Source: Hymenobacter psychrophilus
GTDB lineage: Bacteria; Bacteroidota; Bacteroidia; Cytophagales; Hymenobacteraceae
Direction: 5' to 3'
Length of the DNA: 64,000 nucleotides
Assembly (NCBI RefSeq): GCF_900107135.1
Contig: NZ_FNOV01000006.1
Span: 186,001 to 250,000 of the forward strand
Shown: positions 1 through 8,605 of the stretch, in pieces
Layout of the letters: each line of letters opens with the position of its first letter
How positions within the stretch are numbered: the first letter of the stretch is position 1
Made by a program: the position numbers and the translations under genes
Notes under the pieces: generated by a model
Told to the model about the DNA's origin: nothing
The model's input: only the letters and a program-made list of their open reading frames with translations
Databases searched by the model: none

Positions 1-129
1 AACCGGTTTCACCGCCATAAAATAAAGCTCGACCGCGCCGGCCTGTTCACCTCCGACTGGTCGGACCCAATGGCCGTGAGTTACGAGTGCGCCAACTGCG
101 CCTACCTGCACTGGTTTATGCCGCAGTAG
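1..129 (+). CDS. C-terminal end of an unidentified CxxC-containing protein (partial)
   Basis: The first frame is open from base 1 to a TAG at 127-129 and gives 42 residues ending in a segment with a Cys-x-x-Cys pair (YECANCAYLHWFMPQ). The start lies outside the window. The CxxC pair could bind metal, but the fragment is too short to assign a family. It converges on the amidase gene on the other strand, with 46 bases between the stop codons. Confidence 0.5.
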   Translation, partial: NRFHRHKIKLDRAGLFTSDWSDPMAVSYECANCAYLHWFMPQ

Positions 130-175
130 GCAGGGCCAACGTTCCCCTGCCTCATCCAGTCCGCAAGCGAATAGC

Positions 176-1663
176 CTACAGCACCGGCCGCTTCCCAAAC
201 CACGGCCGGGCCTGCTCCAGCTGGCCGGCCACGCGAAACAGCACGTCCTCGGCCCCCATTGGAGCCACGAACTGTACGCCGCAGGGGAGGCCCTCGGCGG
301 TCCAGTGCAGGGGCACCGACATGGCGGGCTGGCCCGTGAGGTTGACGAACTGGGTGTAAGGTGTCTTTTCCAGGCTCTGCTCGGCCAATTGCTCCACCAG
401 TCCCGAACGGCGCATGAGGCTACCCAGTCCGAAGGTGTTCACCAGTTTTAGCAGCAGCTGCTCGGTGGGCTTGGGCTGCAGCTCGCCAATGCGTACCGGG
501 GGCACGGCCAGCGTGGGCGTGAGCAGCAAGTCGTACGTCTGGTGGAAGCGGCCGAGGCTGCGGGCGCAGTCGTTCCAGGAGTGGCGGGCGGCGGCAAAGT
601 CGGCGGCCGAGTAGGTGCGGCCCAGCAGACCCAGCAGCCAGGTGGTGGGCTCCACATCGGCGGGGCGGGCGGGGCGGCCCAGGTGCTGGGCCAGGGCCGC
701 AATATTGGCCCCGGTTTCGCCGAAGTACAGCATCAGAAACGCCCGCGCCACGGCTTGGCCATCGAATGGCAGCGGCACTTCCTCCACAGTATGGCCCAGG
801 CTTTCGAGCAACGCGGCGGCCTCGCGCACGGCGGTAGCACATTCGGGGTGCAGGGGTTTACCCAGCGGGTGGCCCAGGCTGAAACCGATGCGCAACCGGC
901 CCGGCTCGCGGTTCACTTCTTCCAGATACGGCCGCGCCGGGTTGGGCAGGAAGTAGGGCGCACCGGCATCGGGGCCGGCGGTAGCATCGAGCAGGGCCGC
1001 GCTGTCGCGCACCGAGCGGCTGAGCACGTGCTCCACGGCCGCGCCCTGCCACTTCTCGCCCTGCTCGGGGCCGGTAGGGTTGCGGCCCCGGCTGGGCTTG
1101 AGGCCGAACAGCCCGCAGCAGGCCGCCGGAATCCGGATGGAGCCGCCCCCGTCGCCGGCCCCGGCTACCGGAGCTATGCCGGCCGCCACGGCCGCCGCCG
1201 CCCCGCCGCTGGAGCCGCCGGGCGTGTAGTCGAGGTTCCAGGGGTTGCGGCAGGCCCCGAACAACGTCGGCTCGGTTACGCCCATGAGCGCGAATTCGGG
1301 GGTGTTGGTTTTACCCAGCACGTTGAGGCCCGCCACCTGCCAGCGCCGCACCAGCTCGGCATCCTGCGCCGGCACGAAGCCCCGCAATGCCCGGCTCCCG
1401 GAGCTGTGCGGCACGCCCGCATACTGGGCCCCGAAATCCTTGAGCAGAAACGGCACGCCCCCAAAAGGCCCCGCCGGCAGCCCCGCCACGGCACGCTCCT
1501 GCGCGGCCTCGTAGAGCGGCAGCACGACGGCATTGAGGCGCGGGTTGACGGCCTGAGCGCGGGCCACGGCGGCGGCGCATAACTCGGCGGCCGTGAGTTG
1601 GCCCCGGCGCACGAGGTCGGCCTGGGCGAGGCCATCGAGTTGGTCGTATTCGGCGAAGGTCAT
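176..1663 (-). CDS. Amidase, amidase-signature (AS) family
   Basis: Predicted 495-residue amide hydrolase. The AS triad is visible: Lys75 in PFLLKDFG, the cis-Ser in the GGSSGG motif at about 149-154, and the nucleophilic Ser175 in [10 protein letters not shown]. Length fits stand-alone AS amidases. I chose the ATG at 1663 because the family N-terminus ([10 protein letters not shown]) begins there; the frame stays open upstream but that stretch is not family-like. No signal peptide, so probably cytoplasmic. No gatB or gatC lies nearby, so a role as GatA is unlikely and the substrate is unknown. It lies downstream of ettA on the same strand, separated by a 113-base gap with a hairpin. Confidence 0.9.
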   Translation of the reverse strand: MTFAEYDQLDGLAQADLVRRGQLTAAELCAAAVARAQAVNPRLNAVVLPLYEAAQERAVAGLPAGPFGGVPFLLKDFGAQYAGVPHSSGSRALRGFVPAQDAELVRRWQVAGLNVLGKTNTPEFALMGVTEPTLFGACRNPWNLDYTPGGSSGGAAAAVAAGIAPVAGAGDGGGSIRIPAACCGLFGLKPSRGRNPTGPEQGEKWQGAAVEHVLSRSVRDSAALLDATAGPDAGAPYFLPNPARPYLEEVNREPGRLRIGFSLGHPLGKPLHPECATAVREAAALLESLGHTVEEVPLPFDGQAVARAFLMLYFGETGANIAALAQHLGRPARPADVEPTTWLLGLLGRTYSAADFAAARHSWNDCARSLGRFHQTYDLLLTPTLAVPPVRIGELQPKPTEQLLLKLVNTFGLGSLMRRSGLVEQLAEQSLEKTPYTQFVNLTGQPAMSVPLHWTAEGLPCGVQFVAPMGAEDVLFRVAGQLEQARPWFGKRPVL

Positions 1664-1700
1664 GGGTGGGCTTGTTATTAGGAAGGTTAATCCTATGCAG

Positions 1701-1745
1701 TTCGGGCCTACCAGATAGCATGTGCATGCATCCGATAGGCCCGAA
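1701..1745 (-). terminator. Hairpin downstream of ettA, possible terminator
   Basis: A 10-bp perfect inverted repeat (1701-1710 with 1736-1745) lies 32 bases after the ettA stop and before the amidase start. No T-run follows it, so intrinsic termination is uncertain. Confidence 0.35.
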
Positions 1746-1776
1746 TAACGGTAAATCAACTTCAGAAAACCAATGC

Positions 1777-3444
1777 CTACCCCAGGCTGCGGTAGCGCAC
1801 GCGCTTGGGGGCCACGTCGCCGAGGCGCTTCTTCTTGGCTTCCTCGTAGTCGGAGAAGTTGCCCTCGAACCAAACCACTTCCGAGTCGCCCTCGAAGGCC
1901 AGGATGTGGGTGGCCAGCCGGTCGAGGAACCACCGGTCGTGACTGATAATCACGGCGCAACCGGCGAAGTTCTCCAGCGCGTCTTCCAGGGCCCGGATGG
2001 CGTTGACGTCGAGGTCGTTGGTGGGTTCGTCGAGCAGCAGCAGGTTGGCTCCCTGCTTGAGGGTAGTGGCCAGATGTACCCGGTTCCGCTCGCCGCCCGA
2101 GAGGCTGCCGACCTTCTTTTCCTGGTCGCCACCCCGGAAGTTGAAGTTGCTCACGAAGGCCCGCGAGTTCACCGGCCGGCCGGCTAGCATCATCGTTTCG
2201 GTGCCGCCCGAAATGGTTTCGAACACCGATTTGTTGGGCTCCAGCGTATCGTGCTGCTGGTCCACGTAGGCCGTCTGCACTGTGGGGCCCACTACGAACG
2301 TGCCGGCGTCAGGCTGCACCTGGTCGGTGATGAGGCGGAAGAGGGTGGTTTTACCGGCGCCATTCGGCCCGATAACGCCCACAATGCCGCCCTGGGGTAG
2401 GTTGAAGCTCAAGTTATCAAACAACAGTTTGTCGCCGAACGCTTTGCGCAGGCCTTCCACCTCAATCACCTGGGCGCCGAGGCGGGGGCCATCGGGGATG
2501 AAGAGTTCCAGCTTCTGCTCCTTTTCCTTCGAGTCTTCGCCCACCATTTTGTCGTAGCCGGCAAGGCGGGCCTTGCTCTTTGCCTGGCGGGCCTTGGGGG
2601 CCATGCGCACCCATTCCAGCTCGCGCTGCAGGGTTTTCTGGCGCTTGCTCTCGGTTTTTTCTTCCTGCGAAAGGCGGTTGGACTTCTGCTCCAGCCACGA
2701 GCTGTAGTTGCCCTTCCACGGAATACCCTCGCCCCGGTCGAGCTCCAGAATCCAGCCGGCCACGTTATCGAGGAAATAGCGGTCGTGGGTGACGGCAATC
2801 ACGGTGCCCTTGTACTGCTGCAAATGCTGCTCCAGCCACAGCACGCTTTCGGCGTCGAGGTGGTTGGTGGGTTCGTCGAGCAGCAGCACGTCGGGCTCCT
2901 GCAGCAGCAGGCGGCACAACGCCACCCGGCGCTTCTCGCCCCCCGAAAGGTTGCCGACTACCGCGTCCTCGGGGGGCGTGCGCAACGCGTCCATGGCGCG
3001 CTCCAGCTTGCTGTCGAGGTTCCAGGCATCAAGCTGGTCGAGGCGCTCCTGCACGGTGCCCTGGCGCTCGAGCAGCTTGTCGAAGTCGGGGTCTTCGCCG
3101 CCGAAGGCTTCGTTGATTTCTTCGAACTCCTTCAGCAGGGCCACCGTTTCGGCCACGCCTTCCTCCACTACCTGGCGCACGGTTTTGGTGGCATCCAGCT
3201 GCGGCTCCTGCTCCAGGTAGCCCACCGAGTAGCCCGGCGAGAACACCACGTCGCCCTGAATCTGCTTATCGACGCCGGCAATAATTTTCAGCAAACTCGA
3301 TTTACCCGAGCCGTTAAGGCCGAGCACGCCGATTTTGGCGCCGTAGAAAAACGAGAGGTAGATGTTTTTGAGAACCTGTTTCTGGGGCGGGTACACCTTG
3401 GTGACCCCGGCCATCGAAAAAATAATGGTGGGCTGGTCGCTCAT
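1777..3444 (-). CDS. ettA: Energy-dependent translational throttle protein EttA (ABC-F ATPase)
   Basis: A soluble ABC-F protein of 555 residues, the same length as E. coli EttA. It has two ATPase domains and no membrane segments. Walker A motifs are GLNGSGKSSL and GPNGAGKTTL; both domains carry NLSGGE/SLSGGE signatures and LLLDEPTNHLD/LLLDEPTNDLD Walker B motifs. The intervening linker is Lys/Arg-rich, as in the family. EttA binds the ribosomal E site and couples the first peptide bond to the ATP/ADP ratio. The start at 3444 (MSDQPTIIFSM) matches family N-termini; an in-frame extension to 3648 would overlap the divergent promoter region. It is divergent from the DUF349 gene. Confidence 0.93.
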   Translation of the reverse strand: MSDQPTIIFSMAGVTKVYPPQKQVLKNIYLSFFYGAKIGVLGLNGSGKSSLLKIIAGVDKQIQGDVVFSPGYSVGYLEQEPQLDATKTVRQVVEEGVAETVALLKEFEEINEAFGGEDPDFDKLLERQGTVQERLDQLDAWNLDSKLERAMDALRTPPEDAVVGNLSGGEKRRVALCRLLLQEPDVLLLDEPTNHLDAESVLWLEQHLQQYKGTVIAVTHDRYFLDNVAGWILELDRGEGIPWKGNYSSWLEQKSNRLSQEEKTESKRQKTLQRELEWVRMAPKARQAKSKARLAGYDKMVGEDSKEKEQKLELFIPDGPRLGAQVIEVEGLRKAFGDKLLFDNLSFNLPQGGIVGVIGPNGAGKTTLFRLITDQVQPDAGTFVVGPTVQTAYVDQQHDTLEPNKSVFETISGGTETMMLAGRPVNSRAFVSNFNFRGGDQEKKVGSLSGGERNRVHLATTLKQGANLLLLDEPTNDLDVNAIRALEDALENFAGCAVIISHDRWFLDRLATHILAFEGDSEVVWFEGNFSDYEEAKKKRLGDVAPKRVRYRSLG

Positions 3445-3620
3445 AAAAAAGAAAAAGACGGGAGAATACGTGTTTATTTCAAGCACAAGGTGGCCAGGCA
3501 ATGTCGAGCTTGGCCGGATTGCGGCTGCCGTTGCCGGCCTACCAAAGGTAGGCAGCTCCCCCAACAATTCGCCCCCGGCTCCGGCGGCGAATCTGGCTAA
3601 CAAGCCGTAAACTTGTACTT

Positions 3621-3662
3621 CGTTCTGCTCTCCGTTCTCCTTTCCCACTTAGTTGTCTTCTA
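3621..3662 (+). repeat. Degenerate heptad-phased repeat before the DUF349 gene
   Basis: Between the divergent ettA and DUF349 starts lies a pyrimidine-rich stretch that reads in steps of seven (CGTTCTG, CTCTCCG, TTCTCCT, TTCCCAC). Twelve bases, CTCTCCGTTCTC at 3628-3639, recur as the exact reverse complement at 39124-39135 in a clearer heptad repeat. Confidence 0.4.
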
Positions 3663-3669
3663 TTCGATT

Positions 3670-5040
3670 ATGGAATTATCCGCATCCCCCGACCAGCTGC
3701 TGGCCCAGGCCCGGCAGTATGGCTACACGGAGGGCAACCAGGTTTGGCTGCGCCCCGTGCTCGATTACCCGGCCCGGCCAGTGGGTCAGGTAAAAGAGTC
3801 GGCTGAGGCGTCGTTGCGCTATTTTGCCCAGCGTTTCGCTCGCTACCAGGCCAAGGTAGAAGAGTTGTTGCGCGATATGGAAGCCTCCGACAACAAGGGG
3901 TCGTTTCTGATGAAGGCGCTGCATCTCAAGGAGCAGGCCGGCACCTACGACGCACTGGGCGACTTCGCCGGGCTGCACCAGCAGCTCAGCGCCGCCGAAG
4001 AGGCCATCCAGGCCACCGTGCGGCACAACCGGTCCAAAAACCTGGCTACCAAACACAGCCTCATCGAGCAGGCCGAGGCCCTGCACGATACGCTCGACTG
4101 GCAGGAAGGCAGCAGCCAGCTCAAGGAACTGCGCCAGGCCTGGATTAAAACCGGGCCCGTAGAAAAGGAGCTGACCGACAAGCTGGAAATGCGCTTCCAG
4201 ACTGCCGCCGATGCTTTTTACGCCCGCAAGAAGGAGTACCTGGCCGTGAAAAAGGCCATGACCAACCGCACGCTCGACCAGTACAAAGACCTGATCAAGC
4301 GCTCGGAGGCCATTCAGAACTCCACTGAGTTCGAGGAAACCAGCCGCAAGCTTAAAGCGCTGCAGCAGAGCTGGCGGGACATTGGCGGCAACCTGCCCCG
4401 CAAGCAGGCTACCGACCTATGGGCGAGCTTTCGGGCTGCGCACAACCACTTTTTTGAGCGCCTCAAAACCCATATCGAAACGCAGCGGCAGCAGTTGGCC
4501 GGCGGCAGCACGACGGGGGGCAACAATGGCAACGGCGAAGAGAACCTGCGCCGCAAGCGGGCACTGGTAGCCGAGGCGCAGGCGCTACTCGAACGGCCCA
4601 TGCCCGAGGCCGTGGCTCGGGCCAAAGAGCTGCAGGCTGCCTGGAAACAGGTAGGCCCGGTGCGGGGCGAGGAGTCGGACCAGGTGTGGGAGCAGTTTAT
4701 TATGGCCTGCGACCGGGTGTTTGAAACCAGCGCACTCGATTATTACATGCGCAAGCGCCAGGCCGGGGCCGAGCCCGGCGCGCCCGCCACGGCCCCGGCC
4801 GAGGAGGCGGCGCTACGGGTGCAGGCCCTGCGCGAGTTCATCCGCCTCGATCAGCAGGAACGGCAGGTACTGGCCGACAACCTCGACAAGCTTAGCCCCA
4901 CCCCGGCCAACGATACGTTTCGCACACTGCTGCAAAGTAAAATCAGGGCCTTCGACCGTAAAATCAGAACCAAGAAAGACCTGATTAACATGTACCTGGA
5001 AGGAGCCAGCCACCAAAGCGCCCCCCGATCTGACCGCTAA
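3670..5040 (+). CDS. DUF349 domain protein
   Basis: A 456-residue, largely helical, charged protein made of DUF349-type repeats. The repeated signature LRQAWIKTGPV, LQQSWRDIGGNLPRK and LQAAWKQVGPVRGEESDQVWEQF is visible, each followed by a predicted coiled stretch. No signal peptide or membrane segment. DUF349 proteins are common and conserved in Bacteroidota, but their biochemical role is not established. The ATG at 3670 gives the family-like start MELSASPDQLLAQA. The upstream heptad-like pyrimidine tract and a weak TACTTCG box lie in the shared intergenic region with ettA. Confidence 0.85.
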   Translation: MELSASPDQLLAQARQYGYTEGNQVWLRPVLDYPARPVGQVKESAEASLRYFAQRFARYQAKVEELLRDMEASDNKGSFLMKALHLKEQAGTYDALGDFAGLHQQLSAAEEAIQATVRHNRSKNLATKHSLIEQAEALHDTLDWQEGSSQLKELRQAWIKTGPVEKELTDKLEMRFQTAADAFYARKKEYLAVKKAMTNRTLDQYKDLIKRSEAIQNSTEFEETSRKLKALQQSWRDIGGNLPRKQATDLWASFRAAHNHFFERLKTHIETQRQQLAGGSTTGGNNGNGEENLRRKRALVAEAQALLERPMPEAVARAKELQAAWKQVGPVRGEESDQVWEQFIMACDRVFETSALDYYMRKRQAGAEPGAPATAPAEEAALRVQALREFIRLDQQERQVLADNLDKLSPTPANDTFRTLLQSKIRAFDRKIRTKKDLINMYLEGASHQSAPRSDR

Positions 5041-5065
5041 GCTTAACCTTCGCGGCGCATTTACG

Positions 5066-5097
5066 TTGTCGTCAGCAATTGCGCCAACGTACCTTTG
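5066..5097 (+). promoter_or_regulatory. Bacteroidota-type promoter for the DUF2795 gene
   Basis: TTG at 5066-5068 and a perfect TAnnTTTG element (TACCTTTG, 5090-5097) are 21 bases apart. This matches the -33/-7 arrangement of the Bacteroidota housekeeping promoter. The start codon follows about 110 bases downstream. Confidence 0.5.
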
Positions 5098-5210
5098 GCC
5101 GGCTGTCGAAAGGCAGTTCTGACAGGCCCACCGTATCGGCCGGATTTTTGCGGACGGCGCTCCGCGTTTTTGACCATTTTTTTAGTAGCTCTTTAGTAGC
5201 ACACCCGCTT

Positions 5211-5432
5211 ATGTACTGGACCCTCGAACTTGCTTCGTATCTGGAAGATGCCCCTTGGCCCGCCACCAAGGACGAGCTCATTGATTACTCCATCCGCTCG
5301 GGCGCCCCAATGGAGGTAGTAGAAAACCTGCAGGCCTTGGAAGATGACGGCCAGCCTTACGAGAATATTGAAGAGGTTTGGCCCGACTACCCGACCAAGG
5401 AGGACTTCATGTTCAACGAGGACGAATATTAG
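5211..5432 (+). CDS. DUF2795 domain protein
   Basis: A 73-residue acidic protein beginning MYWTLELASYLEDAPWPATK. The pattern of a short helix, APWPATKDELIDYSIRSGAP and then VVENLQALEDDG matches the small DUF2795 family widespread in Bacteroidota. Its function is unknown; the fold is probably a compact helical domain. The ATG at 5211 is the family start. The frame is open further upstream, but that would run across the promoter element at 5090-5097. Confidence 0.8.
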   Translation: MYWTLELASYLEDAPWPATKDELIDYSIRSGAPMEVVENLQALEDDGQPYENIEEVWPDYPTKEDFMFNEDEY

Positions 5433-5437
5433 GATTT

Positions 5438-5532
5438 GGTGCATAGCGCATAGTTTTTAGTGCTTAGAAGGCATGGGCGCATTTTTGCCCCGGCATCCAT
5501 TACGGCCCACTAAGCACTGCTCACTATGCACC
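5438..5532. repeat. Heptad-phased hairpin repeat between the DUF2795 and ABC ATPase genes
   Basis: The left arm reads GCATAGC, GCATAGT, TTTTAGT, GCTTAG and the right arm ACTAAGC, ACTGCTC, ACTATGC, so both are phased every 7 bases. GGTGCATAG (5438-5446) pairs with 5524-5532, and AGTGCTTAG (5459-5467) with 5510-5518. The ATG of the ABC ATPase gene (5526) lies inside the right arm. Confidence 0.6.
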
Positions 5533-6269
5533 AGGCCCTATCCATAGAAAACCTGATTGCGGGGTACGGACGACGAGTCCTGCTCCGCAATTTGTGTTTT
5601 ACGGTGCCCGAGCCGGCCTTTGTGGCGGTTATCGGACACAACGGCTGCGGCAAAACCACCCTGTTGCGGGCCCTCACCGGCCAGCTTCCGTACGAGGGCC
5701 GCGTGAGCGTAAATGGGCAGGATCTGGGGGCGGTGCGGCGGCCGGCCGCGGCCGGGCTACTGGCCCACCTGCCCCAACGGGCCAGCGTCGAGTTTTCGCT
5801 GCCCGTGCGTGAGTTGGTGGTAATGGGCCGCTTCCGTCATCACCGCTTCCTGGGCGCTTACTCGGCCGCCGATTATGCCCTGGCCGACGCGGCGCTGGCC
5901 CGCGTGGGCGCCGCCCACCTTGCCGGGCGCGACTTCACGCTGCTTTCGGGCGGCGAGCAGCAACTGGTGTGGCTGGCCCAGCTCAGCCTGCAAGACGCGG
6001 CCCTATGCCTGCTCGACGAGCCCACCCAGCAGCTCGATGTGTACTACCGGCGCCGGGTGTTCGGGCTGCTGCACGAGTGGGTGCAGCAGGAGGGCAAAAC
6101 CGTGCTCTGCATCACCCACGACCTCGACAACCTGCTGCAACTACCCGGCTACCTGCTCAACCTCTCGCGCCCCGCGCCCCAACTGCAGGTGCTCTCGCCC
6201 GAGCTGGTGGCCACCGAGCGGGCTTACCTGGAAAGTGAGGCGAGCTTAGGGCCGCATCCGCACGCATAA
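5526..6269 (+). CDS. ABC transporter ATP-binding protein (FecE/FepC-like)
   Basis: A 247-residue single ATPase domain with Walker A GHNGCGKTTL, Q-loop LAHLPQRASVEF, signature LLSGGEQQ, Walker B ALCLLDEPTQQLD and switch His ITHD. The sequence style is closest to the ATPases of iron-siderophore or cobalamin importers. No permease or binding protein is encoded nearby, so partners must be elsewhere and the substrate cannot be inferred. The start is fixed by the family N-terminus (ALSIENLIAGYG), which places the ATG inside a repeat hairpin. Confidence 0.85.
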   Translation: MHQALSIENLIAGYGRRVLLRNLCFTVPEPAFVAVIGHNGCGKTTLLRALTGQLPYEGRVSVNGQDLGAVRRPAAAGLLAHLPQRASVEFSLPVRELVVMGRFRHHRFLGAYSAADYALADAALARVGAAHLAGRDFTLLSGGEQQLVWLAQLSLQDAALCLLDEPTQQLDVYYRRRVFGLLHEWVQQEGKTVLCITHDLDNLLQLPGYLLNLSRPAPQLQVLSPELVATERAYLESEASLGPHPHA

Positions 6270-6300
6270 AGCCAGCCCTCCATCGGAAGACTGGCTTTAT
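6266..6300. terminator. Hairpin terminator after the ABC ATPase gene
   Basis: Perfect 10-bp inverted repeat (6266-6275 with 6291-6300) that overlaps the end of the ATPase coding sequence. It lies between convergent genes, so it could serve both strands. Confidence 0.55.
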
Positions 6301-6334
6301 GTAGTGGCCCGAGGCCCCTAGGGATTACCGCTGG

Positions 6335-6637
6335 TTAGGCTGCGTTAGCTGGCGCATCTTGCAGGTCGAACAGGCCCGTGAGCACATGCAGCAACGGGGT
6401 GCTGTTACCGCGCTGGCGGGCGGCGCCCAGTTGCTGGGCCAGCCCCTGCACCACGCGCTGTACCAGCGCCGTGGTCAGCTCATCAAGCGAGTTGGTCTGC
6501 TCTGGCGAAAGCCGCTTGCTGAAGCGCCGCAGCTCTTCCTGCCGCAGCCGTTCCAGGGCCTGCGTCAGGTGCTGAATCGTCGGAACGATGCTGGCTTCGG
6601 CGGCTACCGGGAGCAGAGGGGCAGATAGGAGGGACAT
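6335..6637 (-). CDS. Stand-alone glutamyl-tRNA reductase dimerisation-domain-like protein
   Basis: A 100-residue helical protein. Its core (VPTIQHLTQALERLRQEELR, then SPEQTNSLDELTTALVQRVV) resembles the C-terminal dimerisation domain of glutamyl-tRNA reductase (HemA). The catalytic and NADPH-binding domains are absent. It could be a free-standing partner or decoy of HemA, a remnant, or a helical protein with chance similarity. It is the last gene of a minus-strand operon, 47 bases after the globin lipoprotein. The ATG at 6637 was chosen over a TTG at 6664. The domain reading comes from pattern recognition only. Confidence 0.55.
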   Translation of the reverse strand: MSLLSAPLLPVAAEASIVPTIQHLTQALERLRQEELRRFSKRLSPEQTNSLDELTTALVQRVVQGLAQQLGAARQRGNSTPLLHVLTGLFDLQDAPANAA

Positions 6638-6684
6638 AGCAGGCAGATGGAAATCAGGAAACAAATACCAATGGCGGGAGCAGG

Positions 6685-7182
6685 CTAGTGGCCCACCACG
6701 TCATCGTGCATATTGTCGATGATGACGTACAGCTCAGCCTTGTCGCTGGCCGACACATTGTTGCTATTGAGCGAACCCTCCAGTTGCTGGCGCCATACAC
6801 TGAACTCGTTGGGCGTAACGGCCATGCCGCGGTGCGCAGCCAGCATGCTCAGGCCCTTATAGGTAAGCGGACCGCCGGTAGCCTCGCCCAACTGATCGAC
6901 GAAGTTATTGCGCAGCCGCTGCAGGCGGGTAGGGTCGGTGGGGGCCTGGCCGTTCACGCCGTTTACCGCATCAAGCATGGGCTTGTGCGAGCGTAGCATC
7001 ACCGAGTTAGGCACGGCCGTTTCGGCCCCTACGTTGGCCACCAGCCCGTCCACGATGCGGGCAATACCTTCCGTTTTGCCCAAACGGTCATAGAGGGTGG
7101 GAGCTGCTTCCTCTTTGCTGCCGCAGGCACCCAGCAGCAGGGAACTGGCCAGCAGGCTGGCCGCGAGTAGGTTTTTTTTCAT
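6685..7182 (-). CDS. Truncated-haemoglobin-like lipoprotein
   Basis: A 165-residue exported lipoprotein: signal peptide with lipobox LLLGAC (Cys20), then a group 1 truncated haemoglobin-like domain starting LYDRLGKTEGIARIVDGLV. The likely proximal haem ligand is His117 in LSMLAAHRGMAVT, matching the AHxGxG region of trHbN-type globins. Truncated globins are normally cytosolic, so the lipoprotein signal is notable. It probably sits in the periplasm or outer membrane and may bind O2, NO or act in electron transfer. The ATG at 7182 directly precedes the signal peptide. It is the fifth gene of the cytochrome-YceI-DUF5777 operon. Confidence 0.8.
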   Translation of the reverse strand: MKKNLLAASLLASSLLLGACGSKEEAAPTLYDRLGKTEGIARIVDGLVANVGAETAVPNSVMLRSHKPMLDAVNGVNGQAPTDPTRLQRLRNNFVDQLGEATGGPLTYKGLSMLAAHRGMAVTPNEFSVWRQQLEGSLNSNNVSASDKAELYVIIDNMHDDVVGH

Positions 7183-7231
7183 GAAAAGTAAATCAGTTAA
7201 AAGAGAGGTAGCTGGTTTGGCTTTGCAGCCG

Positions 7232-7666
7232 CTAGAGCTGCACAAAAAGACGCCGCAGGTTGAAGGCAAAGCGCACCCGTTCGATGGCCTGTAGGTAGCT
7301 GGGTGGTACGGGGCACTGCCGGGCCGCCTCGGCCGCGGTAGCCTCGGACTGCGGCAATGGGCTCAGCGCCAGCCGTTGCTGCAGTTCTTCGGCGCTAAGC
7401 TCGGCAGAATGATAGGCCAGCGTCAGCAGATGCTTTTCGGGGCGCAGGGCGCAGGCCGTTACACCCGGCAGAGCCAGCGCCCGGGCTTGCAGTTGCCGGG
7501 CAGCGGCGCCCGGCTGCAGGCCCGGTGCCGCTAGGGTAATAAACTCAGTGGTCGGCGTGAACTCGTGCAGGCTGGGCTCCTGCCAACTGCCCCAACCTAT
7601 CAGCGTCAGTAACACCAAAGCCCCAGCCAGCTTGGCTTTCGCCCAGCGGAAATGTCGCGTAGTCAT
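7232..7666 (-). CDS. Membrane-anchored HMA-like protein
   Basis: A 144-residue protein with one N-terminal hydrophobic segment (about residues 13-27) followed by a small domain. The pattern of a helix (AARQLQARALALPGV), a strand with Cys (TACALRPEKHLLTLAYH) and a helix (SAEELQQRL) recalls the beta-alpha-beta fold of heavy-metal-associated domains. The canonical CxxC is missing, so metal binding is doubtful. It lies 12 bases after the DUF5777 gene and 49 bases before the globin gene. Function unknown. Confidence 0.6.
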   Translation of the reverse strand: MTTRHFRWAKAKLAGALVLLTLIGWGSWQEPSLHEFTPTTEFITLAAPGLQPGAAARQLQARALALPGVTACALRPEKHLLTLAYHSAELSAEELQQRLALSPLPQSEATAAEAARQCPVPPSYLQAIERVRFAFNLRRLFVQL

Positions 7667-7678
7667 ACCAAAACAGGG

Positions 7679-8581
7679 CTAGAGCTGCGACTTGAGGGTG
7701 AAATTACGGGCCACAGTGAAGCCGAAGTACAGGTCGCCGGAGAAGAACTTGCCGGTGGTTTCGGGCACGAAGAATTTTTCCGTCATGCCCAGCGAGTTGG
7801 TCACGTGCAGCTGGAAAATATGGCCGCCCGTTTCCAGGTCCACGCCCAGGCCCAAGGCGTTGCGGAAGTTATCGGCCGTGTTGCCCGGCAACAGGTAGTA
7901 GTAATCGGCGGTGAGGGCCGTGCGCTTCGTTATTTTCTGGCGCAAGCCGCCGCCCAGTGCGTACACGTCGTTCTGCTGGCCCGGCGTGGCTACGTAGTTG
8001 CGGTGAATGAGCGTGGGCATGAGTTGCACCGACAGGTTGGGGCTGAACTTGCGGGCAATCAGGGCTTGGTAGGAGTACGTAACCCGCGACGCCGTCGAGC
8101 GGTCTTCGCCGGGCGCCAAGTTGAATTTGAGCGTGTTGATGGCTGACGAGGCGAACAACGTGACCGATACGGGCATGGCCCGCGCGCCGGTTGTCTGGCG
8201 GATAGCCCGGTACTTCAGCGAGCCGTCGTAGGTTTTCTCCTGCGAGCTACGGCCGATGCCAACAGTTAGCCGGTCGGTGAGGCCGTACTCGAAGCCCAGG
8301 CGCAGTACGGCTTGGTCGAGGCCAAAGAAGTTGTATGCGCCGCTGTTGAGCGTGCCGAAACGGTGCTGAATCAGGAAGGCCAGGGTGCCCTCGCCCGGCG
8401 TTTCAACCGACTGCGAATTGATGATGTGGGTGGCCTTGAACGTGGCCGACACTACCTCCCGCTTCTGCGGGTCGGTGGTCTGCGAGTCGAGCTGGCCGAG
8501 CAGGTCGCCGGTTTGAGCGTATGCGGCAGGTGCCAGCAACAGGCCCAGCCCGAGCCCCAAAACGGATACAAATGTTTTCAT
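7679..8581 (-). CDS. DUF5777 family outer-membrane beta-barrel protein
   Basis: A 300-residue protein with a signal peptide ending PAAYAQ. The rest alternates polar and hydrophobic residues in beta-strand fashion (for example LRLGFEYGLTDRLTVGIGRS) and ends in an aromatic-poor terminal strand. The sequence fits DUF5777, a Bacteroidota barrel family of unknown role that I recall near c-type cytochromes and YceI proteins. It lies 24 bases after the yceI-like gene. Likely located in the outer membrane. Confidence 0.75.
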   Translation of the reverse strand: MKTFVSVLGLGLGLLLAPAAYAQTGDLLGQLDSQTTDPQKREVVSATFKATHIINSQSVETPGEGTLAFLIQHRFGTLNSGAYNFFGLDQAVLRLGFEYGLTDRLTVGIGRSSQEKTYDGSLKYRAIRQTTGARAMPVSVTLFASSAINTLKFNLAPGEDRSTASRVTYSYQALIARKFSPNLSVQLMPTLIHRNYVATPGQQNDVYALGGGLRQKITKRTALTADYYYLLPGNTADNFRNALGLGVDLETGGHIFQLHVTNSLGMTEKFFVPETTGKFFSGDLYFGFTVARNFTLKSQL

Positions 8582-8605
8582 ATAAAGCAGTTGCGAAATG
8601 AATTC

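Noticed and set aside
176-1663. GatA subunit of the Asp/Glu-tRNA amidotransferase
   Set aside because: The AS core is present but no gatB or gatC is near and the sequence style is that of a stand-alone amidase; asnS also lies in this genome.
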